Assembly: GCA_016858145.1 (NCBI GenBank)
Contig: JAEHOE010000052.1
Location: 1-64,000 of the forward strand
DNA length: 64,000 nucleotides
Reading direction: 5' to 3'
Origin: Edaphochlamys debaryana
Taxonomy: Eukaryota > Chlorophyta > Chlorophyceae > Chlamydomonadales
Shown: positions 55,601 to 64,000 of the stretch, one piece after another
Layout of the letters: each line of letters starts with the position of its first letter
Numbering within the stretch: the first letter of the stretch is position 1
Notes under the pieces: model-generated
Told to the model about the DNA's origin: nothing
The model's database searches: none
Seen by the model: only the letters and a program-made list of their open reading frames with translations
Made by a program: the position numbers and the translations under genes

Positions 55601-58600
55601 GAACGCGACCGGCGCCAAGCTCCAGGAGGCAGGCGCCGCGTTCGCGGCCATGCCGCTCGTTGCGTCAACTGTTGCCGCCGTGGAGGGCCTGGGTACGCAG
55701 GTCGCGGGCAACCCGGTCGCGACCGAGGCTGAGGGCTTTGCGCGCTCAGTGGAGGTCACGATGGAGGAGGCCGCGAAGGCGGTCCAGACCTCTGATATCG
55801 GCTCCAAGGTGGTCGCGGCTGCAAACACGTACAAGGACCACGCCGACAAGGTGGTGGCCAGCCTGTCCTCGGTGCCCGCCGCTGTGACCGCCTCGTTGTC
55901 CCAGACGGAGGTGAAGACTGGCGAGGCCAGCAAGACCGGCGAGGCAAGCGCGGCAGGGGTGGCCGGCGTGGCGGCCGTGACCGCGGGTGTGGCGGCAGCG
56001 TCTGCCTCGGCTAAGGGAGCCTTCACCGCTGCGGGGACGAGCGTGTCGACCACCGTCTCTGCAACGGAGGCCAAGGTGACCGCGACGGTGGAGAAGACGG
56101 GCGAGGAGGCCGCGGCTACGGTGAGGATTGGGCAGATAGGGCCGTGGCTGCAGCTGCTGTACTCCTGCAGAGACACGGGCAGGGCTGTTGGCTCATTTGC
56201 CAAGGCAACCATGGGCCTGGCAGATTAGGGGCGTCCTGCGCTGCGTTTGCATGCCTTCCAATGACACAGGCATGGTCCACCCCTGCCCCGCAGCTTCAAG
56301 GCGCTGCCAACACCGTTGCGGAGTCGGCGGTTGTGAAGAAGGCGGCGGCCTTCGGGACTGAGGCGGGAACGCAGGTGGGCACAGGGCGGGCTAGAACCTG
56401 CTGCAAGGCACCGTATCCATCGCAACTGGCTCTCACCAATACGTAGCTCAACCCCCATGCCTGTCCGCCTTTACCCACCAGCTGGAGCAGCTGCCCTCCA
56501 AGGTGTCGGCTATGGCGGAGCGGACCGGCAAGGAGGTGGAGGCTACGGTAGGTCGATGGGATCGAGGGGGTGGAGGCAAGCGTGTGGGGACTGGAGAGGC
56601 CCTGAACGGTCAAACTGGGCTGGGCTGAGGTTCGAATTGCTTCAAGGGCAGTGAGCGCGCTCCTAGGTCCGCCCTTCCCTACCCGATTACCAATGCGGCC
56701 CTTCAGCCTCAACTCGCACCCCAATCCCCCCTCCCCACCACCACCACTACCACAGCTGCAAGGTGTCGCCACCGCCCTGGCCGGGACCAGCGTCGCCAAG
56801 GCGGTGGCGAGCGCGGGCACGGAGGCGGACAAGACGGTGCGAGCGCAGGGTCGGGCGCTGGGCGGCGCGAGCCACAACTGGCAGCTGGGGCGGCGAGTGA
56901 TGCCTGCAGGCGCCGGATCGGGAGCAGACGAGGCAAAAGGGCTCAGCTCATCTCTCTCTAGGCGGGGCGTCTCCCGACCACGCCGCCCTGCGCTACATTG
57001 CCCGTGCCCAATGCCCATGCCCGCCCCTCATTCCCCTCTCTTACGTGCGCAGCTGGGCGAGCCGGGCAAGGTGGAGGGCGCCGCCGGTGTGGCCGCCACC
57101 GCCTCGACCGCCTCGGCCGCGGTCGCGGGCGCCGCGGAGGAGCTCAAGGCCAAGGCCGAGGGCTTCGTGGACGTGCTGTCGCACAACCCGCTGTCGCAGC
57201 AGGCGGAGAAGGTCGCGCAGGTGGGGACAGTGGATGGGGCGGGGGGAGGATGAAGGTGTGGGGGTGTCGCGGCATCCAGCCGCCGTGGCGTGCGGTCCGG
57301 CGGAGCGTGAGCGCGCACCGCACGGTTGTAGGCGGGGAAGAGTGGCTTTATGATACCGAGGGCTCCGTAGTCCTCACCCGGTTGGGGCGCTCATCCGACT
57401 CCCTCCTCCCACTCGGCCCCCTCCTCCCACCCCGCCCCTACCCCCAGGCCGCCGGCGCCAAGCTGGAGGCCTCCAACACCGCCGTGGAGTCCAAGCTGGA
57501 GGCATCCCCGCTGGTGGCGGACGCGGACGCGGCCATGCAGAAGGTGGCACAGGTGGCGCAGGTGCGTGGGGGGGTTGGGTGGGGGGTGAGGGAGGGTGAG
57601 AGCCAACAAGAGGCTGCGAGCTGGGGACAAGCAAGAGAGAGGGCGAATGAGAGGGCGAGAGCCGGGCAAGGGAGGGCGGCTGTGGTTAAGAAGGGGAGTG
57701 CGTCGGGGGCAGACCAGGGCGTCTGGCGCGCCGCGTACGGCCACAGCGGAGGGGCGAGGGAGGGCGAGATTGCGGGATCCGGGCAGGGGCTGAGGGTGGC
57801 TGGGCTGCGGACGGGGCACGGCGCGCCCCGTGGTGCACGCGGGTCTGGGCTCGGGAGGCGGCCGTGGGTTTGTGTGGGGGAGGGGGGCCACGTGGAAGCG
57901 TTTGTGGGGAACGAGGCATAGCCGCACGCTCCGCGGGGACCAACCGTCCACGCTCCACTCACCACCGCTTTGCGTCCACCTTCTCTAGTAGCCTAGCACC
58001 CACTCGCCACTCCCCCATCTGTAACGTCCGTTCATCCCTTCCTCTCCCACCCCTTCACCTTCCCTCCCCCCAGGACACCGTGGCCCCGGTCCAGAAGGCC
58101 GCGGACAAAGCTCTGGCGGGCGCCTCGGAGATCGCCGCCGAGGTGGGCGAGGCCACGGCCGCCAAGGCGCAGGACGTCAAGCTACAGGTGGGCAGCGGGG
58201 TCGACGGGGCAGGGGGCGGTGTAGAGGCCGATGGTGTTTTTTGCTGTGTGGGATCTCGTCACGTTCGCCAGGGGAGGGAAGGGGGTGTCTTGGGTTGACG
58301 TAGGGAGTGGTGTGGAGGCCCCCCGTTGGAAGCGAGCGCAGCTGGTGGCCGCATGCCACGGGGCTTTGGGCAAAGTTGCTTGTGGGCCATTGCTTCAAGA
58401 TCCGTTGACGCGGGAGGCTTCAGGCACCGTCAGGGACCGCCGTATTCGGGGTAGCGGAGGCCGTCACAGCGTCACCCTTACGACGAGAAGCCAAGCTGCG
58501 CGGCATCCCTGTTCTGACCTGCCCCCCGCCCTTGCTGCTGTCCCTCTCTACTGCAGATGGAGGCGGCCGCGTCCGCCACCGGCAAGGCCGCCACGGAGGC

Positions 58601-58811
58601 CGCTGCCGGCGTCACCGCCGCAGCCAGCGACGCAGCCAAGACGGTGGAGGGGGCCCTGGGCGGGGCGGTGACGGCCGCGTCGTCGGCCGTGGTGCCGGGG
58701 GCGGCGGCGGGCGCCACGGCGGGCGCTGCGGGCACGACGCAGCAGGCCCGGTCTTCGCCCAAGCCGGGCGGGGATGAGAAGAAGCAGCCCGCGTGCTGTG
58801 TCGTCATGTAA
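49699..58811 (+). CDS. J1-crystallin-like ADP-ribosylglycohydrolase fused to a long Ala-rich helical repeat domain with a C-terminal CaaX box
   Basis: Sixteen exons with consistent phases (49699-49785, 50506-50706, 51001-51132, 51506-51679, 52306-52426, 52765-52865, 53105-53200, 53696-53787, 54008-56120, 56293-56374, 56482-56547, 56756-56836, 57053-57220, 57448-57561, 58074-58187, 58557-58811) predict about 1331 residues. Residues 1 to about 335 are ADP-ribosylglycohydrolase/J1-crystallin-like: RAAVLGAFVADAATSPLH joined to WIYNRQKLREVL, then FFDPPSCPFYS, GLSPYGQELLPLVRYLA, QANCFVKVPALVALYGG and MLGGDNCSRAILVGSLLAA. The family removes ADP-ribose from proteins or has structural members such as jellyfish J1-crystallin. 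Residues about 340-1300 are Ala/Lys/Glu/Ser/Thr-rich with 29-residue repeats, read as a long alpha-helix. The C-terminus is ...KKQPACCVVM, a CaaX box with an adjacent Cys, suggesting a prenylated, possibly palmitoylated membrane-anchored protein. Whether the enzyme is active is unclear, because classic metal-binding motifs are altered. Confidence 0.82.
54687..55075 (+). repeat. 87-bp (29-residue) coding repeats in the Ala-rich domain
   Basis: Four consecutive units share AEAAAKAAEEKAKA...SAD(E/Q)AVASATA with exact 29-residue (87-bp) spacing; for example the GCT/GCC-GAG starts lie at 54699 and 54786. Less regular relatives (AAKSAEE, SADAAA) extend upstream to about 54130. Twenty-nine residues are close to eight alpha-helical turns. 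Confidence 0.75.
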
Positions 58812-60006
58812 GCGGCGCCGCGGCGAGGCCGGCGCGGGCTTGGCGGCGCAGCTCTTGATGGGGGCGGCACTGGGGCACGTGAGGCAGCGGCACGTGAGGC
58901 ACTTTCGAGATGGACTGTTGCGGGACGCGGCCGTTCCGGAGGCTTGAGCTGGGGGTGGAAGACGGGCGCGGGAGCGCAGGGGCAAGGGGGAGCACGTGCG
59001 CCTCCGCAGCGGCATCGGCACCGGCGTACACGCAGCGACGTGCTGCAGTGCAGACGCGCGTACTGAGGAGCGCACGCCGCTTGATACTCGTTGGGCGACG
59101 CGACCCGTAATTATGGGATGGTTGGGGCCGCTTGCAGGCGGGAAGCGCAGGGTCGGACTGGCGGGGCGGCATGGGGGCGTGGTGGCGAGCTGAAGCTGTG
59201 CACATGAGGAGCATGACGGAGGGGGCAAGCCACGTGCGGGGGAGGTGGGCTGCGGCCGGCAGGTGCTGCGCAGGAGGGCGGGGAGATGGGACATGGGGGA
59301 CGGCCGGGCGTGTTTGTGGGGCTGCTTGGTGCAGCCATCCCTGGGATTACGTTTGCAGTTTCGAGGAAGGAGGAGCTGAGCTTGGATGAGCGGGTTCGGC
59401 AGCAGCCGCGGACAGAGCACGCGTAAGGAAGCGCGGCAGGAGTCTGGTGGGGCAGACAGGTGGCTGTGGATTGGAAGGCAATGGACGGAATGGTGGTCTC
59501 GGGTGACGGGTTACGGGTCGTCTGGTATTGACTGCAGCGGACCGCACGAAATTACAGCGGGGTCGAAAGTCTGGCCGGGATGAGTATGGTGTCGTATTGA
59601 CATCAAGCTTTGGCGTGAGAGAGAGAGACATGATCTTGGTGCTGCGTGGTGCTCAGGAAGGAACGTGATGAGCGAAGGATCCTGGGCGCTGGAGGTCTCC
59701 ATCTTGGTAACGATTTAACTATCAGGCGTGTGCCCACATTCCCCCTCACCCACGCCAGCCTCATCTACCCATCCTCACCCTTGTACGGATGGCAGTGCAG
59801 TGCGGTGCCGCGCATCTGTGACAAGCACTCCAGCTGCGCGCAATCTCTCTCTGCGATCCCTAGGCAGGGAGGCCAACGCCGTGCCGCGTGAGCCTTTGTG
59901 AGCAACAATTCATTGTCTCGCCGGCACTTGCACGCCGGCAGTGCTTGCACCGCCAAGGCCCAGCAAGGCCCACGCCCGACACCAAGCCCAGCCCCTCGCG
60001 TTCTCA
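58812..60006. other. Intergenic region
   Basis: About 1.2 kb between same-strand genes. It contains the 3' UTR of the fusion gene and the promoter of the SnoaL-like gene. No coding feature, repeat or RNA gene was recognised. Confidence 0.45.
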
Positions 60007-60911
60007 ATGGCTACGCAACAGGAAGCCAAGCAGGTCGCTGAAGAGTGGGTCGCTGCCTGGAACGCGCGCGACCTCGATGCAATTATGTCGCATTACTCTC
60101 CCGGCGTGGTGTTCGAGTCGCCGCGAGTTGCAGCTGCGTATTCCAGCACTGGATGCCAGGTATGCCAGGTGGCGCAGATCAACCGCGGTCGGTCTGGGTG
60201 CCGTTTTGCAAAAATCGGCGTGCCCTTTCTGCCCCGTCCCCCGCTCACGCCTCGGCTGCACCCGCTGCATCGCCCTCCACAAGCCACCAACGCCCGGCAC
60301 TTGAACTCACCCCTTTTAAATGCTCCTGATGTTCCTCGCCTGCTGTGTGCAGGTGGGCTCGCCCGACGGCGTGCTCGTGGGAGTGGACTCGCTGCGGCCC
60401 TACTTCGCCCAGGGCATCGCCGCGCTGCCCGCCCTGCAGCTCACGTGGGGCAAGGTGCGCTCGTCTGGACGTGAAGTATCCGAAGGTGCTGCGCCTTACT
60501 GCGCCGCCTATGTGTACTGTGTACCTTTCGCGGGCGGGCGGGCGGAAGTCAGGCGGTGGGGGCGGGGTTGGGGGAGGGCATCCATCGGGGGACTGGTAGG
60601 CGCCACACCACGTGCCAAAGAAGGCCACCAGCTTCCGTACCTTGTACCAGTCCCCCTGGTCTCCCTCTGACCGTGCCAGCTCAGCTTTCCCCTCCCTCGC
60701 CCATCCCCGCCGCCCTCCGCAGCTGCTGCAGGGTCCCCCCGGCGGCTGGTATGCGCTCGAGTACACCCGGGAGACGGGCGCAACCGTGATCGAGAGCTTT
60801 CTCTTGGGCCCCCCAGCTGCAAAGGGCGATGGCGGCCAAGACCTCCAGGGGACCAGCTCCCGGCGACCGCTGATCACGCACGTGCGGGTGTTCTATGAGA
60901 GCGTGTGCTGA
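60007..60911 (+). CDS. Small SnoaL/NTF2-like domain protein
   Basis: Three exons (60007-60159, 60353-60454, 60723-60911), all phase 0, give 147 residues, the usual size for a single SnoaL-like fold. The N-terminal helix EAKQVAEEWVAAWNARDLDA and the strand IMSHYSPGVVFESP are typical of this cone-shaped alpha+beta fold. DSLRPYFAQGIAALP corresponds to the G...I..YF helix region, and the last exon gives strands (WYALEYTRETGATVIESFLL; ITHVRVFYESVC). The family includes polyketide cyclases, isomerases and many stress-linked proteins of unknown role, so no reaction is assigned. The second residue is Ala and no targeting peptide is visible. The ATG at 60007 starts exactly at the family-type N-terminus. 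Confidence 0.72.
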
Positions 60912-62293
60912 GTACCGGTACCGGTGCTCCCTTGTTCGGTTGGGAGTTGGGAGCGGGGTCGACACTGATGCGGCTTGCAGGGGCGGGTGACAGGGTGGCG
61001 AGGGAGCTGCGGCTGCTCGCCTTACGGTCCTTGCCCACTTGTGGCATGGCCGTTGTCAGAATCAAGATGGACAAGGGTGAGGGGTCGTGGAGCCATTGGA
61101 GCGTTGGGTTAGGAGCATGGTGGACACTAACTAAGTCTGGCATGGACAGGGGGACACTAACTCTGGCATGGACAGGGCAACGAGCGAGAGGGGCTGCTGT
61201 TGATGGCATGATGGGACCTGCCGGTATGCGACTGCGACCTCAGGGACTGGCTGGGCGTGAGCACTACAGGCCTGTACAGCACTGTAGAGCCGCAAAGCGG
61301 GATTTATGGGCGTCGTCGCCACTTGTCGTGTAGGGGGTCGCGGTGCACAGGCTGATGGGTGCAGGCGTGTGCAGGCTCGCGTCTAGGCCGCCTGGCCGTA
61401 GGCGGTGAGTCCGGTGACTGCAGCGGCTCAAGGGGGGGACCGGTGAGGAGCATGGGCAGAGGCAAGTGGAGGCAAGGTAGGGCAGGTGAGGGAGAGAGAT
61501 TACACAGTGTGATGGGGGTGGGGGCGTCCAGGCACGCAGGTGAGCACTGAGGGCAAGGGTGGGTAGGCGGGCAGGGCGGGTAGCCAGAGGGGCGCGCTTG
61601 GGACTGGCTTGGGAGGGTTCGGGAAGGGCTGGGGGAGTCCGAGCGAGGCTCCGGCGCTTCCCTTGACTGCTCCCCTTGTGCGCAAGGCTTGGAAAGGCTT
61701 GCCGGATGGATCTCTCCCTCTCCTCTCTCATCCGGGGTCGGAAGTAACCGGCGGGCGTCCCCATGCCAAAGTAACCGGCGGTTCAATGCAGAGCGAGCTA
61801 GTCGCTGCTGCACTAGACTTACACAAGGCTGCTGCTATACCTACTCATTTCGCGTAGCCAATCGAGTTCCGCGTTGCTAAAGTGAAGCGCATCGGCCGTT
61901 CACCTGCGCGCTAGCTGTGCGCCTTCTGTCAAACTTAGCAGCCTTGCTCCTGTAGACTTGGCGATACCCATAAGCTGACGCAGCAGGTCGCGGGCTTGCG
62001 AGGAAGTTCCGGCTTGCGCTCAGAAGGTGGGAAGGCAGCAGCAAGCAGCTAGAGACTGAGTATAGCCAACGTCATATGAGAGGGCTCTGGCCGACGGGGC
62101 CGCGACGCGCAAAGGCATGCGCATGCACACATGCGACGCGCCTGTGCAGCCTCCTCGCCTGCTTGTCATTTGTGGAGCGGGGATTATCCCGACGGACATG
62201 AGAGCGGATGCTCACCCAGTATTGTATGCATGCAGCTGCCCCAAACCCTTGCTTCCCCGACGCCCCCTTCGCTCCAGGAGCGGACCAGCAAGA
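60912..62293. other. Intergenic region
   Basis: About 1.4 kb. Short direct repeats such as GGCATGGACAGGG(G/C)(G/A)AC with ACTAACT (61130-61180) and AAGTAACCGGCGG (61743 and 61771) are present. No gene was recognised. Confidence 0.4.
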
Positions 62294-64000
62294 ATGCCGC
62301 AAGATCCCATACCCCGCGATCCCGTCTACATGACCTACATCTTCAATCACAACCAGGGTTTGCCTCCTTCTCCCTATCACGACTCCCAGCCGTATCGGCC
62401 CGCCACGGGTCTGACACACACCGAGCTGCAGTGAGCTTGGCATCCCGGGGCCGGGGGGCATCGACCGCGGCAGCCCGCTGATACCCTATTACAGCCAAGA
62501 AATAAACCTCAACCCCACAACACCTGCTTCCCTCTGCACCGCACCCTACCTCAACTGCAGGCTCGAGTCCTCCCGGGGCGTTTACCAGCACTTCCACCGC
62601 CCCTTCAACGACCACTCCCGCTTCCTGGCCGTAGCCACCCCTGTGGAGAAGGCCGCGTGCCGCGACACGCCCCGCCTGGCGCCCCCCCCTTGGGACGGAA
62701 GCACCCAGGAATGGGGTGAGCTGAGCTCCTGGCCAGGCCTTACAGCATAGAAGTCGTGTCTTTGCCACGCCACACAAGCGTCCCGAGAAGAATACGCCGC
62801 TCCACCCCTGACCGCCCCCCGGTAGCCACACCAGCACCGCACGCCGCTCATTCCCCGCCCACGGGTCATCCGCCGCCCGCAGACCGTGCCTCCGGGAGGC
62901 GGCCCGGCTCCGCTCCCGCCTCCGGCCGCCGCCGCACCGGCAGCGCCGGCGGCAGCCCGGCCGGCCCCACGGGTCAGCCCCTGGAGCTGGGGGGCGCCAC
63001 GCTGCTCGACAACATGACCACACAGACCGGTGAGCTCCGGTCCGCCATGTATGAGCGCAGGGCCGCAGGCCTTTGACCCAACCTAACACGTGCTTAGGAA
63101 GCTGGGGGCAGCTGGGCGTGTGCGTGCCAGGCGCTCTGCCCTGATGCCGCTCACGTCTTGCGCCTGTCTCCCCCTTCTCTGCTGCATCCATGGACTCGAT
63201 TGATCCCTGCCCTGACTTGCCTTGACCGGCCCCCAGGCGTGCCCTGCTACACGGTCCCGTCCATCATTGAGGCCGACATCGCCGCCGGCACGCCCATCCT
63301 GGACGCCGCGGTGGAGAGTGCGATGCGGGAGGTGGAGGACTGGCGCGTGGCGAGGGTGCAGACGTACCAGGTGGGGGGGAGGTGGAGGGGGGGGGGGAGG
63401 GGAGGGAGGGTGGAGGGGGGTTAGGAGCTGTTAGGCCCGCTTACCGGTGCCGGTAATTGCGTTGGCGCAAGGAGAGGGGAGGAGAGTGTAGTCGTGCAGA
63501 CGTGCCAGGTGGGGGTATCGCCGTTGTTGAGGTGGAGATAAAGTTGTATCGTTTTGGGCAGGGCGTCATAGTCTAACCAATGACCGCTCACCTCACTCAC
63601 CCGCTCTGATGGCATGCGCCTTTTCCGTTCCCCCGTTCCGCCTCCCTCCTCGCAGGTGCCCCCCTCCCGGGTGGGCTATGGCGAGGGAGGCGTGCGGCCT
63701 TTCCACCAGGTGTGTGTGGCTGCGTGGGTGCGTGGCAGTGGCTGCTCGCGTGCCCCGGGGACGCGTGGGTGCGGGGCGGTGGCTGCTCGCAACAGCGAGA
63801 CACAATGGAGACAGGGCGATAGGCCGGCCGGGAAGGAGGGTGGTTAGGGTTTAGGGGGTTCCAGAGAAGGCGGGTGTTGGGGATGGAGCAGGGGCGTAGG
63901 CGGAGAAGGAAGGATGACGCAGGGAAGAGCGTCGGGGCACGGACCTGGCTGCTGCACGCTTGGCCAAAGGGTGGGCGGTCATATCGCCGTCCTGTCCTCC
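62294..64000 (+). CDS. Unrecognised proline-rich protein, 5' part (continues beyond the window)
   Basis: The likely start is ATG 62294 (MPQDPIPRDPVYMTYIFNHN). Exon 62294-62430 joins exon 62561-62715 with consistent phases (THTELQ then LESSRGVYQHFHRPFNDHSR, ending GSTQEW). Further exons encode SREEYAAPPLTAP (from about 62778), a region ending LDNMTTQTG (to 63030), then CYTVPSIIEADIAAGTPILD (63237-63370) and VPPSRVGYGEGGVRPFHQ (63656-63709). The exon limits between 62780 and 63030 are unresolved because the frames do not join cleanly. Short Tyr/Pro motifs such as SREEYAAPP and Y-rich N-terminal blocks recall ciliary microtubule-associated proteins. That is only an impression; I do not recognise the family. 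Confidence 0.45.

Noticed and set aside
54090..56212. Long open frame on the minus strand opposite the Ala-rich exon (54635-56212)
   Set aside because: It is the mirror of the GCC/GCG-rich plus-strand coding exon; the plus frame joins phase-consistent exons on both sides.
63843..63862. Telomere-like TTAGGGTTTAGGG
   Set aside because: Only about two units inside an intron of a running gene; no array and no chromosome end.

Overview
The window looks like nuclear DNA of a chlorophycean green alga, probably Chlamydomonadales/Volvocales-like; the species cannot be fixed from sequence alone. It is very GC-rich. Genes are split into many short exons by introns of roughly 100-700 bp, with GT-AG borders and C-rich polypyrimidine tracts. 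The protein families are eukaryotic (full-size ABCG transporter, Tudor-SN, a CaaX-ending protein). No prokaryotic operon structure, CRISPR array, tRNA or rRNA was seen.

Layout. From 1 to about 43.7 kb every recognised host gene is on the minus strand. Two tandem full-size ABCG/PDR transporter genes come first. The downstream copy enters the window only as its 5' part (1-2243); the upstream copy is essentially complete (3004-24065). Their first exons, introns and upstream sequences are recognisably duplicated. After a gene-poor, repeat-bearing stretch (24.07-27.65 kb) comes a complete Tudor staphylococcal nuclease gene (27647-43699). Its 5.1 kb intron carries a young LTR retroelement (36388-40935) with two 399-bp LTRs, a 5-bp target-site duplication and a broken pol region. 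The stretch 43.7-46.3 kb has no recognisable gene, but it contains a diverged internal duplication. From 46.3 kb on, genes are on the plus strand: an NHL-type beta-propeller protein (46277-49180); a large ADP-ribosylglycohydrolase/J1-crystallin-like protein fused to about 1000 residues of alanine-rich helix and ending in a CaaX prenylation box (49699-58811); a small SnoaL/NTF2-like protein (60007-60911); and the 5' part of an unrecognised, proline-rich protein (62294 to the window edge).

The two most notable signals are these. (1) The J1-crystallin-like ADP-ribosylglycohydrolase + Ala-rich helical repeat + CVVM fusion, a domain combination I do not recognise. (2) A recurring structural pattern in three unrelated genes: introns contain extra near-identical copies of the edge of a neighbouring exon together with its splice site, usually delimited by poly-G/poly-C tracts and present in up to four tandem copies. 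The genes show no shared pathway. They share an intron-evolution style (exon-edge duplications, recurring intronic motifs, minisatellites at splice sites).
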